Shown piece after piece: positions 56,032-64,000 of a stretch of 64,000 nt of DNA. This stretch comes from Polyangiaceae bacterium (GTDB lineage Bacteria > Myxococcota_A > Polyangia > Polyangiales > Polyangiaceae), in NCBI GenBank assembly GCA_025937895.1, contig JAICQL010000007.1, positions 1-64,000 of the forward strand, in the 5' to 3' direction. The position numbers and the translations under genes are program-made. A model generated the notes under the pieces. That model saw only the letters and a program-made list of their open reading frames with translations, ran no database searches and was not told the DNA's origin. How positions within the stretch are numbered: the stretch's first letter is position 1; each line of letters starts with the position of its first letter.

Positions 56032-57405
56032 TCAGGGCAGACCCGCGTCTGGCCCGGAGAAGGGCAGCGGCAGCCCGGCGTCGCCCCCGCCTGCCGTCAC
56101 CTGCAGCAACACCTCGAGCACCACGCGTTGCCCTGCGCTCAGGGTCAAGCGCCGGTGCTCCGAGGCCGCGCTCGGGTGATCGAGGCGCACGAAGTGCTCG
56201 CCCGCGGTGAGCCGCAGCGGCGTGGCAAAGGGCGTCGTCTCGAGCTGCACGCCATCCACGAACACGTGCGCCCAGGGCTCGGCCACTACCAGGAGCTCGG
56301 CGCCGTTCTGCGCCGTCCACTGCGGTGGCGCTGCGGGCGCGGCCGGGTGAACCGCCTCCAGCCAGGACGAGAGCAGCGCTCCGCCGGCAATGAGCAGCAA
56401 GGAGGCGCCGCCCAGCCCGAACAGGGCACGCCTCAGACCGCGCCGCGCCTCGCGGCGCTCCACGACCTCGAGCAGCGGGCGCTGAGCGGCAGCGGCGCTC
56501 TGCGCCGTCAGGCCCGCGCGCGCCAGCACCCGCGGCACCTGCGCTCCGGGCTCGGCCAGGGCTGCGCTGCCCAGCACGTGCTCCAGCGCGCGGATCAGCT
56601 GCTCCAGGCTGTCGAAGCGCCGCTCCGGTTGCTTCTCCAGGCAGCGCTGCACCAGCCGCTCCAGCTCGGGTGAGATCTCGGCGCTGCTCGGGCGCAGCGC
56701 CGGCGCGACGCTGTGCCGGATGTCGTGCTCCGTGGTGCGCTCGTCGGCGGCGCGGAAAGGGTGGCGCCCGGTGAGCAGCTCGTACAACACCAGCCCGAGC
56801 GAGAACAGATCGCTGCGCTCGTCGGGGCGCTCGCCGGCGAGCTGCTCCGGGCTGAGATAGCTGGACTCGGACGCGCCGGGCTCGGTGTCGACGGGCTCGG
56901 CGTCGGGCCCGCTGCGCAGTAGCGCGAGCGAGAAGCCGCTGAGCTTGGCGCTGCCCTGACGGCTGAGCAGGATGTGGCCGGGCTGCACTGCGCCGTGGAT
57001 GACCCCGACCTCATGTGCGTGCCGCAGGCCGCGCGCGACCGCCAGGATCAGCGCCACCGCGGCAGCTGGCTCGAAGCTGCCGGGCGGGCTCAGTCGCTGC
57101 AGCGAGGCCAGCACCTCGGCCAGGGACCAGCCATCCACCGCCTCCAGCACCAGCCACAGGCGCGGCGGGCGCTGCACGAGATCCAGAATGCCCAGCACGT
57201 TGGGGTGCTCGAGCCGCGCCAGGATCGTGCCTTCCCGCTCCAGGCGGTGCGCCACGCTGGAGGAGAGTGGCACCTCGGACCGTAGCGTCTTGATCCACAC
57301 CTGACGTTGCAGGCTTTCGTGGCGCGCCAGGTACAGCTCGTGGCTCGGCCCACGCTCGAGCAGCCGGAGCGCGACGTACGGCTCGAAGTTGGGCAGGTCA
57401 GCCAC
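56032..57405 (-). CDS. pseudokinase with C-terminal PEGA domain
   Basis: 457 aa. Kinase fold at 9-285: the Gly-loop is degenerate (LLERGPSHELYLA), the VAxK lysine is kept (VWIK, K39), the catalytic HRDLKPxN is HGAVQPGH (137-144), and DFG is GFS (157-159). The two catalytic Asp residues are missing, so phosphotransfer is not expected, while SYLSPEQLAGE and DLFSLGLVLYELLTG are normal. TM about 327-345, then a PEGA domain (about 368-445) on the far side of the membrane. The GTG start lies 13 bases after the FHA gene stop. Confidence 0.9.
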   Translation of the reverse strand: MADLPNFEPYVALRLLERGPSHELYLARHESLQRQVWIKTLRSEVPLSSSVAHRLEREGTILARLEHPNVLGILDLVQRPPRLWLVLEAVDGWSLAEVLASLQRLSPPGSFEPAAAVALILAVARGLRHAHEVGVIHGAVQPGHILLSRQGSAKLSGFSLALLRSGPDAEPVDTEPGASESSYLSPEQLAGERPDERSDLFSLGLVLYELLTGRHPFRAADERTTEHDIRHSVAPALRPSSAEISPELERLVQRCLEKQPERRFDSLEQLIRALEHVLGSAALAEPGAQVPRVLARAGLTAQSAAAAQRPLLEVVERREARRGLRRALFGLGGASLLLIAGGALLSSWLEAVHPAAPAAPPQWTAQNGAELLVVAEPWAHVFVDGVQLETTPFATPLRLTAGEHFVRLDHPSAASEHRRLTLSAGQRVVLEVLLQVTAGGGDAGLPLPFSGPDAGLP

Positions 57406-57418
57406 CGGCGCGGCCGCT

Positions 57419-58372
57419 CTACGCTCGCCCGATCGCCGCCACCCAGCGGATGGCCCACAGGCTCAGGCCCAGCATGCACAGCGCCAGCGCGCACACGCCC
57501 GCGTCAAACAGGGTCCAGCTGCGCGGGCGCGCCACGACGGGCTCGGGCGCTGGTGCGGCGGGCGGCTCGTCGCCGGCGCTGGGGATCGGCTTCGTGTAGC
57601 GCGCCGCAGCCACCTTGCCGGCAGGTGGATCGACCGCCACTTCCTCTGGCAGCCGCTCGGTGGGCCCCTTCTCCACCCGCTCCAGCACCTGCGCGGTGGG
57701 ATCGCTGAGCACCAAGCTCGCTTCACCCAGCAGCAAGCGTGCGCCGCGCGGCCACAGGCAGCGCTCTTCCAGCTTCAGGGGGCGATCGTCGAGGAAGGCC
57801 TCGGTCTGGCCGTCGATCAAGCTGACCCACAGCTGGTCCCCCTGCCTGCGCAGCTCCAGGCAGCGCGCCGGCTGGTCCTCATCGAGCTGCAGATCAGCCG
57901 CGGCATGGCTGCCGATCAGGTAAGCATGGCGCGGCCGCACCAGCGGCAGACGGCTGTCCGAGCCCTCCAGCTCCACCGCCATGCCCCAGGGCTGTTGCTC
58001 CTGCTCCAGCGCGTGCTCCACCAGCTGACGTGCCAGCTCGCGCGATGCTCCCGGCTCCGAAGCAGCGGCGCCGCCCAGCCGCACCTCCACCCAGACACGA
58101 CCGAAGCGCAGCAGATCGCCGTTGGCGAGCACGTGCGGGGCCTGCCGGGTCAAGCGCGTGGCGCCGGCGAAGGTGCCATTCTCGCTGCCCTCGTCCACGA
58201 TCACGTAGTCGCTGCCGCGCTGGCGCAGGGAGGCGTGACGGCTGCTGACACTGGGATCGGGCAGCTGCAGCTCACAGCCCGGAGCGCGGCCGATGACGAC
58301 GCGTGGTGCGTCGAACGAGAGCTCGGGCAGGGGGCTGATGTCGCCCGAGCGCAGTTTCAGAGTGACGGCCAC
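57419..58372 (-). CDS. membrane-anchored double FHA protein
   Basis: 317 aa. FHA 1 (about 15-95): VVIGRAPGCELQLPDPSVSSRHASL and DEGSENGTF keep all phosphothreonine contacts. A second FHA-like unit (about 130-225) lacks the SxxH/NG signatures (AYLIGSHAAADLQLDEDQPARCLEL). A linker and one TM (FDAGVCALALCMLGLSLWAI) end the protein. It is directly upstream of the pseudokinase gene, so the pair likely acts together in reading phospho-Thr signals at the membrane. Confidence 0.88.
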   Translation of the reverse strand: MAVTLKLRSGDISPLPELSFDAPRVVIGRAPGCELQLPDPSVSSRHASLRQRGSDYVIVDEGSENGTFAGATRLTRQAPHVLANGDLLRFGRVWVEVRLGGAAASEPGASRELARQLVEHALEQEQQPWGMAVELEGSDSRLPLVRPRHAYLIGSHAAADLQLDEDQPARCLELRRQGDQLWVSLIDGQTEAFLDDRPLKLEERCLWPRGARLLLGEASLVLSDPTAQVLERVEKGPTERLPEEVAVDPPAGKVAAARYTKPIPSAGDEPPAAPAPEPVVARPRSWTLFDAGVCALALCMLGLSLWAIRWVAAIGRA

Positions 58373-58547
58373 GCGAGCGCGATGATGCTCGCCGGCCTCG
58401 CGACTGTCTACTTTGCGACGGCACCCCGGCGGCGCCGAGCGCGCCTGCAGCGCTGAATGCTTGCCCAGCGCCGCGCGGTCCGCCTGAAACTTGGCCCTGG
58501 AGCGCTGCCCGACTTACCGGAGAGGCAGACGAGGAGAGACGGGACAC

Positions 58548-60656
58548 ATGCAACACACTCACGATCGACGGGTCTCCGGGGTCCGGCGCGTCCCCGTGGA
58601 GCGCCTGGTGGATGTTTGCGGCGCCGCCGATCCCGCCTCGGCATTCCAGGGGCGCTCGGTGGATGTGAGCTGCCGGGGCATGCAGGTGCGCGCCAGCCAC
58701 TTGCCGCAGCTGCACGCGCCCATCGTGGTGCGCTTTCACGAGCACGGCGCGGAGGTGATCGCCGAGGGCGAGGTGGCCTGGCGCCGCAGCGCCAGCACCG
58801 GCGGAGACTTCGGCGTGCGCTTCACCGCGCTGGATAGCCGCAGCGTGCAGACCTTGAAGGCGCTGTGCGGGGTGGCCGGGCTCGAGGAGCTCGAGGGTCA
58901 CACGCAGCCGGGCGGCGCAGTGGCGCCCATCAGCACCCGCGCTCCCGGTCAGCTCGCTCCCGGTCAGCTCGCTCCCGGCCAGTTACGTGAGCTCGATCAC
59001 GACACCGATCCAGCTCCGCCTGCCGCGCTGGGCGTGCGGCTGCACGTGGCGGGCCTGGCCGCGCCGCTGCAGGCGCGGGTCAAGGCGCAGGTCTCGAACC
59101 GGCTGGAGCTCGGCTCGCAGCTGGATTTCCTGCGGGTGGGTCGCGCGCTGGACGTCGAGGATCTCGCGTATGGCGGGCGCCGCACGGCGTACGTCGAGGC
59201 GCTCGACCTGAACGTGGATCCGAAGTCGCGCGTGCCCGAGCTGGTGGTGTCGGTGCGCTACGCCGAGACCACTGACCAGCGCGGCGCCGCTCGCAGCAGC
59301 ACGCCCGAACCGCAGCGCGCGCGCTCGCTGGCGCGCGGGCGCGGCTCCTGGGACCGCGGCTCTTGGGATAAAGAAGCGCCGCTCACAACTCCGCCGCCCA
59401 CGACGCCCCGGCCCGCATCGCAGCGGGTACGCACGCCTGCTCCGGCAGGGCTGGCGCCGGCAGAGCTGGAGCCAGCTGCGCGCGGCGTGGCGGAGCTCGG
59501 CAGTGATGACGCCGCTGGCGCTGAGGAGCGCGACACCACGCCCCCGCCGCTGCCGATGGGCGTGGAGCGTGCGGAGCGCGCCCCGGCGAGCAAGGTGGCC
59601 GCGAGCGCTGGCGGCTCGAGCGGCTCCAGCAAGGCCGCCAGCCAGCCCTCGGATAGGAAGGAGCTCGCCACGGCGGGGGCGAAGCCCGAGCTCGAAGAGC
59701 TGGAACGGGAGGAGCCGGAGCTCGACAGCACCGAGGTCATCCTGGCCCGCCTCGACAGTCTGCTGCGCGGCATGCCCGGTGCGGCGCGCGCAGCCGGCGA
59801 GCGAGTGGCGCAGTGGGGTGGTGCGGCCTCGCGCGGTGCCAGCTGGTGTTTGGCTCAGGCCCGGCGTGCCGTGAGCACCTCGCGGCGACCCGCGGCGCCG
59901 CGGCGCCGTACCGCGGCAGCGCCGCGCTCTTCCTCGATGCGCTCCGGCCCGTTGCGGCAGAGCTCGCAGCCGTCTTCGCCGCGGCCGCGCGCGGAGGACG
60001 CAGCCGAGGCGGTGCGCCGGCGCGGCACGCGCACCGTGCTGTATAGCTGCCTGATCGCGCTCGTGGCGATCGGCATCGGCTGGTTGGCGCGCCCCTCTCG
60101 GCAGCCAGCCCCGCCCGCCGCGGCGCACGTGGCCCCCGCCGCTGGCTCCGCGCTGGCGGCGTCCGCTGCGCCAGCCGCGACCCCCGCCGCCACGAGCGCC
60201 CTGAGCAGCGACGGCGAGAGCCTGCCGCCGCCCAGCTTGCTCACCCCGCGCGGGCCCAGCGCGTCGGTGGCGGAGGAAGACAACGACAAGAGCTCTGCGC
60301 CCGAGAGCAGCACCGGAAAGCCGAGCCAGGCTCGCGGCCAGAGCGTGGCCGCCGGCAGCGACGAGTTCGGGCAGGGGCGGCTGCACCTGCCGGTGATCTA
60401 TCGCCTGCGCCTGGACGAACCGGGCGGTACGTTGCGCGGCGAGCGCACCGCCACCGGCTTCGAGATCACCATCGTGGGCCGGCGCGTGCTCGACTCGGGC
60501 AACAGCATCGCGAGGCGCGACTCGCGCATCGCCAAGGTGTCCACCCAGCACGGCCCGCAGGGCACGCGCGTGTCCTTCCGCTTCCGCGACGAGATCCCGG
60601 CGTACAAGGTGCGGCTGCGCCGGGACGCCGTGGAGTTCTTGATCAGCTCGTCTTGA
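58548..60656 (+). CDS. PilZ-domain protein with TM and AMIN-like C-terminus
   Basis: 702 aa from the ATG at 58548. PilZ domain (about 8-110): DVSCRGMQV keeps the DxSxxG motif, but a clean RxxxR is not seen at the N-terminus. A second beta-rich domain (about 155-245, LGVRLHVAGLAAPLQARVK) follows, then a long Ser/Ala/Arg-rich linker with GQLAP repeats. One TM lies at about 494-515 (LYSCLIALVAIGIGWLA). The last 90 residues (IYRLRLDEPGG..., TRVSFRFRDEIPAYKVRL) look AMIN-like. Probably links c-di-GMP inside to the cell wall. Confidence 0.72.
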   Translation: MQHTHDRRVSGVRRVPVERLVDVCGAADPASAFQGRSVDVSCRGMQVRASHLPQLHAPIVVRFHEHGAEVIAEGEVAWRRSASTGGDFGVRFTALDSRSVQTLKALCGVAGLEELEGHTQPGGAVAPISTRAPGQLAPGQLAPGQLRELDHDTDPAPPAALGVRLHVAGLAAPLQARVKAQVSNRLELGSQLDFLRVGRALDVEDLAYGGRRTAYVEALDLNVDPKSRVPELVVSVRYAETTDQRGAARSSTPEPQRARSLARGRGSWDRGSWDKEAPLTTPPPTTPRPASQRVRTPAPAGLAPAELEPAARGVAELGSDDAAGAEERDTTPPPLPMGVERAERAPASKVAASAGGSSGSSKAASQPSDRKELATAGAKPELEELEREEPELDSTEVILARLDSLLRGMPGAARAAGERVAQWGGAASRGASWCLAQARRAVSTSRRPAAPRRRTAAAPRSSSMRSGPLRQSSQPSSPRPRAEDAAEAVRRRGTRTVLYSCLIALVAIGIGWLARPSRQPAPPAAAHVAPAAGSALAASAAPAATPAATSALSSDGESLPPPSLLTPRGPSASVAEEDNDKSSAPESSTGKPSQARGQSVAAGSDEFGQGRLHLPVIYRLRLDEPGGTLRGERTATGFEITIVGRRVLDSGNSIARRDSRIAKVSTQHGPQGTRVSFRFRDEIPAYKVRLRRDAVEFLISSS
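58941..58985 (+). repeat. 15-bp in-frame repeat in the PilZ gene
   Basis: Three copies of GCTCCCGGTCAGCTC (third diverged) encode APGQL units in the linker after the PilZ domain. Confidence 0.85.
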
Positions 60657-60662
60657 GGGCGG

Positions 60663-61718
60663 CTAGCGTGGTCCGGCGCCCTTGCGCGTGACCCGCGCCA
60701 GCCGGGTGTGCGGGCTCATCTCCAGCTGCCCGCTCTGGTTCTCACCGCGGACCAGCCGGTGGCTGCCCGCGAGCGCGATCATCGCCGCGTTGTCCGTGCA
60801 GTGAGCGGGCGGTGGCACCACCACCCGCACTCCCCAGCGCTCCGCGTAGCTCGCCGCGCGCTCGCGCAGCCCGCGATTGGCGGCGACGCCTCCAGCCAGC
60901 ACCAGGGTGCGCAGCCCCTCGCGGCGCACCGCGCGGAACGTGCGGGTCAGCAGCGACTCCACCACGTTGTGCTGGAACGACGCGCACAGATCGCGCAGCC
61001 GCTGGTCATCGCCGAGCGGGCCATTGGCCTCGATCCAGCGCGCGACGTTGGTCTTCAAGCCCGAGAAGCTGAACTCCAGCGAGCCCTGCCGGCGCATGGG
61101 CAGAGCCAGCGGTACCCGGCCGGGCTCGCCCTCGCGCGCCAGTCGATCGACGATCGGCCCGCCCGGGTAGCCGAGACCCATCAGCTTGGCCACCTTGTCG
61201 AAGGCCTCGCCCGCGGCGTCATCGCGCGTGGCGCCGAGCTCGCTGATCTGCTCCAGGTCGAGCCCGTCCACCCGATACAGCGCGGTATGGCCGCCGGACA
61301 CGAGCAGCGCCAGGAAGGGAAAGCTGAGCTCCACCGGCGGCTGCTCCGGCTTGCGCAGGAACACGGCCAGCAGGTGCCCGACCAGGTGATCCACGCCCAC
61401 CACCGGCAAGCCCGTGGCCCAGGAGAGCCCCTGCGCCATCTGCATGCCCACGAGCAGCGCGCCGGACAGGCCCGGGCTGCAGGTGACGGCGATGCCGCTG
61501 ACGTCGCTCAGGCGCTTGCCCGCGCGCTCCAGCGCGGCGCGGTACACCGGCACGATGTTCTGCAGATGATCGCGCGAGGCGAGCTCCGGCACCACGCCGC
61601 CGTAGCGCGCGTGGCTCTGCACCTGGCTGTGCACCACGTCGCTCAGCACGGCGCCCTGCGCGTCGACCAGCGCCGCCGCCGTCTCGTCGCAGGAGGTCTC
61701 GATACCCAGCGTGAGCAC
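60663..61718 (-). CDS. tsaD: tRNA N6-threonylcarbamoyladenosine synthesis protein TsaD
   Basis: 351 aa from the GTG at 61718 (a GTG at 61733 would add five residues). LGIETSCDETAAALV begins the protein. Metal ligands H111 and H115 lie in DHLVGHLL, with the Asp in CTDNAAMIALAG; GGHTALY and EFSFSGLKTNV are conserved. With TsaB/TsaE it transfers threonylcarbamoyl to A37 of ANN-decoding tRNAs. It lies just after a lipoprotein gene in a minus-strand operon. Confidence 0.96.
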   Translation of the reverse strand: MLTLGIETSCDETAAALVDAQGAVLSDVVHSQVQSHARYGGVVPELASRDHLQNIVPVYRAALERAGKRLSDVSGIAVTCSPGLSGALLVGMQMAQGLSWATGLPVVGVDHLVGHLLAVFLRKPEQPPVELSFPFLALLVSGGHTALYRVDGLDLEQISELGATRDDAAGEAFDKVAKLMGLGYPGGPIVDRLAREGEPGRVPLALPMRRQGSLEFSFSGLKTNVARWIEANGPLGDDQRLRDLCASFQHNVVESLLTRTFRAVRREGLRTLVLAGGVAANRGLRERAASYAERWGVRVVVPPPAHCTDNAAMIALAGSHRLVRGENQSGQLEMSPHTRLARVTRKGAGPR

Positions 61719-61722
61719 GGAG

Positions 61723-62247
61723 TCAGAACTCACAGTCCGTGCGCCGTAGCTGAAACACGCCGAAGTCGCCAGGTGTATCTGGGCCGAGGGGTGTTCCAGA
61801 GCGCAACAGCCGGACCTCCGCGTCACCGGTGTGCATCAAGGAGACGACGGCCAGGGCGCTGCCCTGGCAGCTCGACTCCACCCAGGCCAGGAAGTTGTGA
61901 TCGCGGGTGGAGCCAAATTCCAGCAAGGAGAGCGGGTCGGCAAACAGCTCGGGGGTGATCCGCAGCGGGGCCGCCTCGAACAGCGCCTGCGGCGCGCACG
62001 GGCCCGTCTCGCGGTCGTTGCTGCTCAGGGTGCCGGGGGCGCGCTGCAGCGCATCGATGTCGAGCGTGAGCCGTAGCTCCAGCCCCTGCTCGAAGCCGCG
62101 CCGGGTGAAGGCGCCGTCGATGATGCTGCCGCAGTACGCGCCGGACTCACCGGTGTCGAAGCGATCGAGATCGCGGCAAGCCGGGGCCAGCAGTAGCACG
62201 CAGCCAGCCAGGAGCGTGCGCCGAGCGCGGGCGAGTGCTGGGCTCAC
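61723..62247 (-). CDS. uncharacterised lipoprotein
   Basis: 174 aa. Signal TLLAGCVLLLAPAC with lipobox ending at the second Cys. The mature domain has four further Cys (AYCGS, GPCAP, SSCQG, TDCEF) that may form two disulfides, in a beta-rich pattern (LELRLTLDIDAL, AEVRLLRSG). The family is not recognised. The GTG overlaps the upstream HEAT gene stop (GTGA); tsaD follows. Confidence 0.7.
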   Translation of the reverse strand: MSPALARARRTLLAGCVLLLAPACRDLDRFDTGESGAYCGSIIDGAFTRRGFEQGLELRLTLDIDALQRAPGTLSSNDRETGPCAPQALFEAAPLRITPELFADPLSLLEFGSTRDHNFLAWVESSCQGSALAVVSLMHTGDAEVRLLRSGTPLGPDTPGDFGVFQLRRTDCEF

Positions 62248-64000
62248 GGCTTTCGTTCCAGCAGCTGGCGCGCGGTCTCGCGCACCCGCTCCTCGGCGTC
62301 GCTCCGGCGCAGGCGCTCCAGCACCTCGCGGCTCGCCCCTGGGTCGATCGCAAACAGCGCGCGAGCCGCGGCGTCGCGCACCAGCGCGTACGGATCCGCC
62401 TGGGCAGCCCGGGTGAGCGCAGCGACGACACCCTGAGCGCTCGCCGCCTTGCCCATCTGCTCCAGCGCCTGTGCCGCCTGTCGGCGCAGGGACCAGTGTT
62501 TTCCCGGAGCGAGCAGCTGCACCACCGCCTGGGCTCCGTTCTCATCGGGGCGGGCGCTGAGCGCCGCGAGCGCGGTGCGCTGCACGGCCACGTCCGAGTC
62601 TTGCAAGCCGCCGAGCAGCGCCTGCCGCGCGGGCGGCTCCAGGCGCGAGCCGAGGAAGCGCAGCGCGCTCTGCCGTAGCTCCGGGTTGGGATTGCCGAGC
62701 AGCTGCTGAAAGGCCTCCACCACGCCGCCCGCGATGCGCTCCGCCGCCTGCCGCGCGCGCTCGGCACGGGCCTGCTCTGCCTGAGCGAGGCGCCGGGTCA
62801 GCGGCGCAAACGCCGGCTTGCCCGCATCGTCGAGCAGCAGGCTGGTCAGGCTGCGCGCCTCGCGCGGTGAGCCCCTGGCAGCGCGCGCCACGACCTCGGT
62901 CAGCTCCGTGCTCAGCAACTCCAGCGCGTCCGCCTCGCGATCGGGGGTGCACGTGCTCGGCTGCAGGTCGCGCAAGAGTGCGCGCGCGTCCACCCGTCCC
63001 TCGGGAACCGGCCAGGCCCGGGCCGGCGAGCGAGACCCGCTCACCAGCAGGCACGCCGCGCGCGTGCCGGAGGCCACGAGCTCTGGATCCGGGCTGATCA
63101 GCGCCTCCGCCACCGGGCCCCGGGCGCTGGCTGCGTCGAGCCGCGCCAGGCTGGAGATGGCGGCGGCTCGCACCACCGGATCGCTCGCCTCTGCGAGACC
63201 CTGCATGGTGCTGAGCGCGCGCGCCTCGCCCAGCTCCGCCAGGGCGAAGGCGGCCGCGGCGCGCGTGAGCTGCGCGTGCTCGCTGGAGGTGAGGATGCTC
63301 TCGAACAGCCGAGCGTCGCGGCGCTCACCCAGCCGCGCCAGGCCCAGCACCGCCAGGGTCTGCAAGGTCGGCGCGCGCTCGTCCAGGAGCCGCACCAGCG
63401 CGGGCCGCGCCTTCGGCGAGGCCAGGTTGGCCAGCGACCACACCGCTGCCACGCTGACCGGGTCACCGTCGCTCGCTCCGTCGCGCTGCAGGTACTCGTC
63501 GAAGCGCCCGAGCAGCGCCGGGTCACCGAGCGCGCCGGCGGCCACCATGGCGCGCGTGCGCAGCTCCGCCGCTGCCTCGCCCGCGGCAAAGTTCAGCAGG
63601 CTGGGGCCCGCGCTCTTGTTCTGGATGTGCGACAGCAGATCGATGGCGATGCGCTGCTGTGTATCGCGGCTGTCGCCGAGCGCGTCGAGCAGCGGCTTCA
63701 CCGCGCGCTGGCCCAGCCGCGAGAGTGACGTGCGCGCTTGCGCCGCCACCTGCGCATCCTGGCTCTTGGCCTGGTTCGCCAGCGGGAAGGCCAGGGCTCC
63801 GTAGATCTCCACCAAGAGCCGCCGGTACACCGGGCGATTGGGGTGCCCGAGCGCGATCGGCAAGAGCTCCTTCTCCAGCGACTCCAGGCTGCCACGGCCC
63901 AGGTGGATCTGCATGCTCAGGTGCGCCGCGCGCGCGATCAGCTGCTCGTCGGGCGAGGCGCGCAGCACGTGGCGCAGCAGCTGATCGGCCTCGTCCACCT
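62244..64000 (-). CDS. HEAT-repeat protein, N-terminus beyond the window
   Basis: At least 584 residues; the frame is still open at base 64000 and no ribosome-binding site precedes the GTG at 63998, so the start lies outside. A TPR-like N-terminal stretch (DEADQLLRHVLRASPDEQL) leads into about 12 HEAT-like helix pairs (RQRIAIDLLSHIQNKS-type units; RTRAMVAAGALGDPALL; QTLAVLGLARLGERRD; RQSALRFLGSRLEPPARQ). It probably is a scaffold. A lipoprotein gene and tsaD follow in the operon. Confidence 0.78.
   Translation of the reverse strand, partial: VDEADQLLRHVLRASPDEQLIARAAHLSMQIHLGRGSLESLEKELLPIALGHPNRPVYRRLLVEIYGALAFPLANQAKSQDAQVAAQARTSLSRLGQRAVKPLLDALGDSRDTQQRIAIDLLSHIQNKSAGPSLLNFAAGEAAAELRTRAMVAAGALGDPALLGRFDEYLQRDGASDGDPVSVAAVWSLANLASPKARPALVRLLDERAPTLQTLAVLGLARLGERRDARLFESILTSSEHAQLTRAAAAFALAELGEARALSTMQGLAEASDPVVRAAAISSLARLDAASARGPVAEALISPDPELVASGTRAACLLVSGSRSPARAWPVPEGRVDARALLRDLQPSTCTPDREADALELLSTELTEVVARAARGSPREARSLTSLLLDDAGKPAFAPLTRRLAQAEQARAERARQAAERIAGGVVEAFQQLLGNPNPELRQSALRFLGSRLEPPARQALLGGLQDSDVAVQRTALAALSARPDENGAQAVVQLLAPGKHWSLRRQAAQALEQMGKAASAQGVVAALTRAAQADPYALVRDAAARALFAIDPGASREVLERLRRSDAEERVRETARQLLERKP

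Overview
The window is high-GC bacterial DNA with strongly G/C-biased third codon positions. It reads as a chromosome segment from a myxobacterium-like organism (Myxococcota, probably class Polyangia). This is inferred from several features found together: Hanks-type kinases and a pseudokinase, FHA, PilZ, PEGA and HEAT proteins, many lipoproteins, a MYXO-CTERM-like C-terminus, and a FlhG-like/J-like/RodZ-like fusion. No rRNA, tRNA, insertion sequence, phage or CRISPR array was seen.

Layout. 1-12.8 kb: the spc/alpha ribosomal cluster on the + strand, rpsC-rplP-rpmC-rpsQ-rplN-rplX-rplE-rpsN-rpsH-rplF-rplR-rpsE-rpmD-rplO-secY-adk-infA-rpmJ-rpsM-rpsK-rpoA-rplQ. It ends in an overlapping PPi-type phosphofructokinase gene and a hairpin terminator. 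map and rpsD are missing from their usual places. 12.8-18.9 kb: M32 carboxypeptidase and acylphosphatase (-), two overlapping sensor kinases (+), and a frame-broken Cys-rich lipoprotein. 19.2-21.1 kb: a split F0 cluster (atpZ-like, atpI-like, atpB, atpE) without b or F1 genes. 21.2-26.1 kb: UbiB/ABC1 kinase, FHA protein and HEAT lipoprotein (-). 26.3-30.7 kb: ftsK and a tandem cNMP-binding-like protein (+). 31-32.8 kb: lipoprotein and RseP (-). 33.1-40 kb: TPR protein, Ser/Thr kinase, EAL-HDOD protein, recA, a PPC/DUF296 lipoprotein with an apparent frameshift, and a CheY-like regulator (+).

40-48 kb is an envelope block on the - strand: LysM protein, DUF58 protein, BatA-like vWA protein, lipoprotein and SurA-like chaperone, followed by a MYXO-CTERM-like protein coupled to an outer-membrane barrel. 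48.5-50.4 kb is a two-heme-motif lipoprotein ending at a bidirectional terminator. 50.9-54 kb holds a membrane glycosyltransferase coupled to the FlhG-like/J-like/RodZ-like fusion, whose P-loop has lost its lysines. 54-60.7 kb has a DsbA-like lipoprotein, a DEDDh exonuclease, a pseudokinase-PEGA gene behind a double FHA gene, and a PilZ-TM-AMIN-like protein. 60.7-64 kb is tsaD, a lipoprotein and a HEAT-repeat protein cut by the window edge.

Three themes recur. (1) Signalling modules with lost or degenerate active sites: the FlhG-like ATPase, the pseudokinase, the EAL domain and the cNMP-like domains. (2) Short 15-18 bp tandem repeats at many loci, some built from the 3' end of a gene including its stop codon. 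(3) Stop-start overlaps (ATGA, GTGA, TAATG) that define operons. Function assignments come from motif reading, not database searches.
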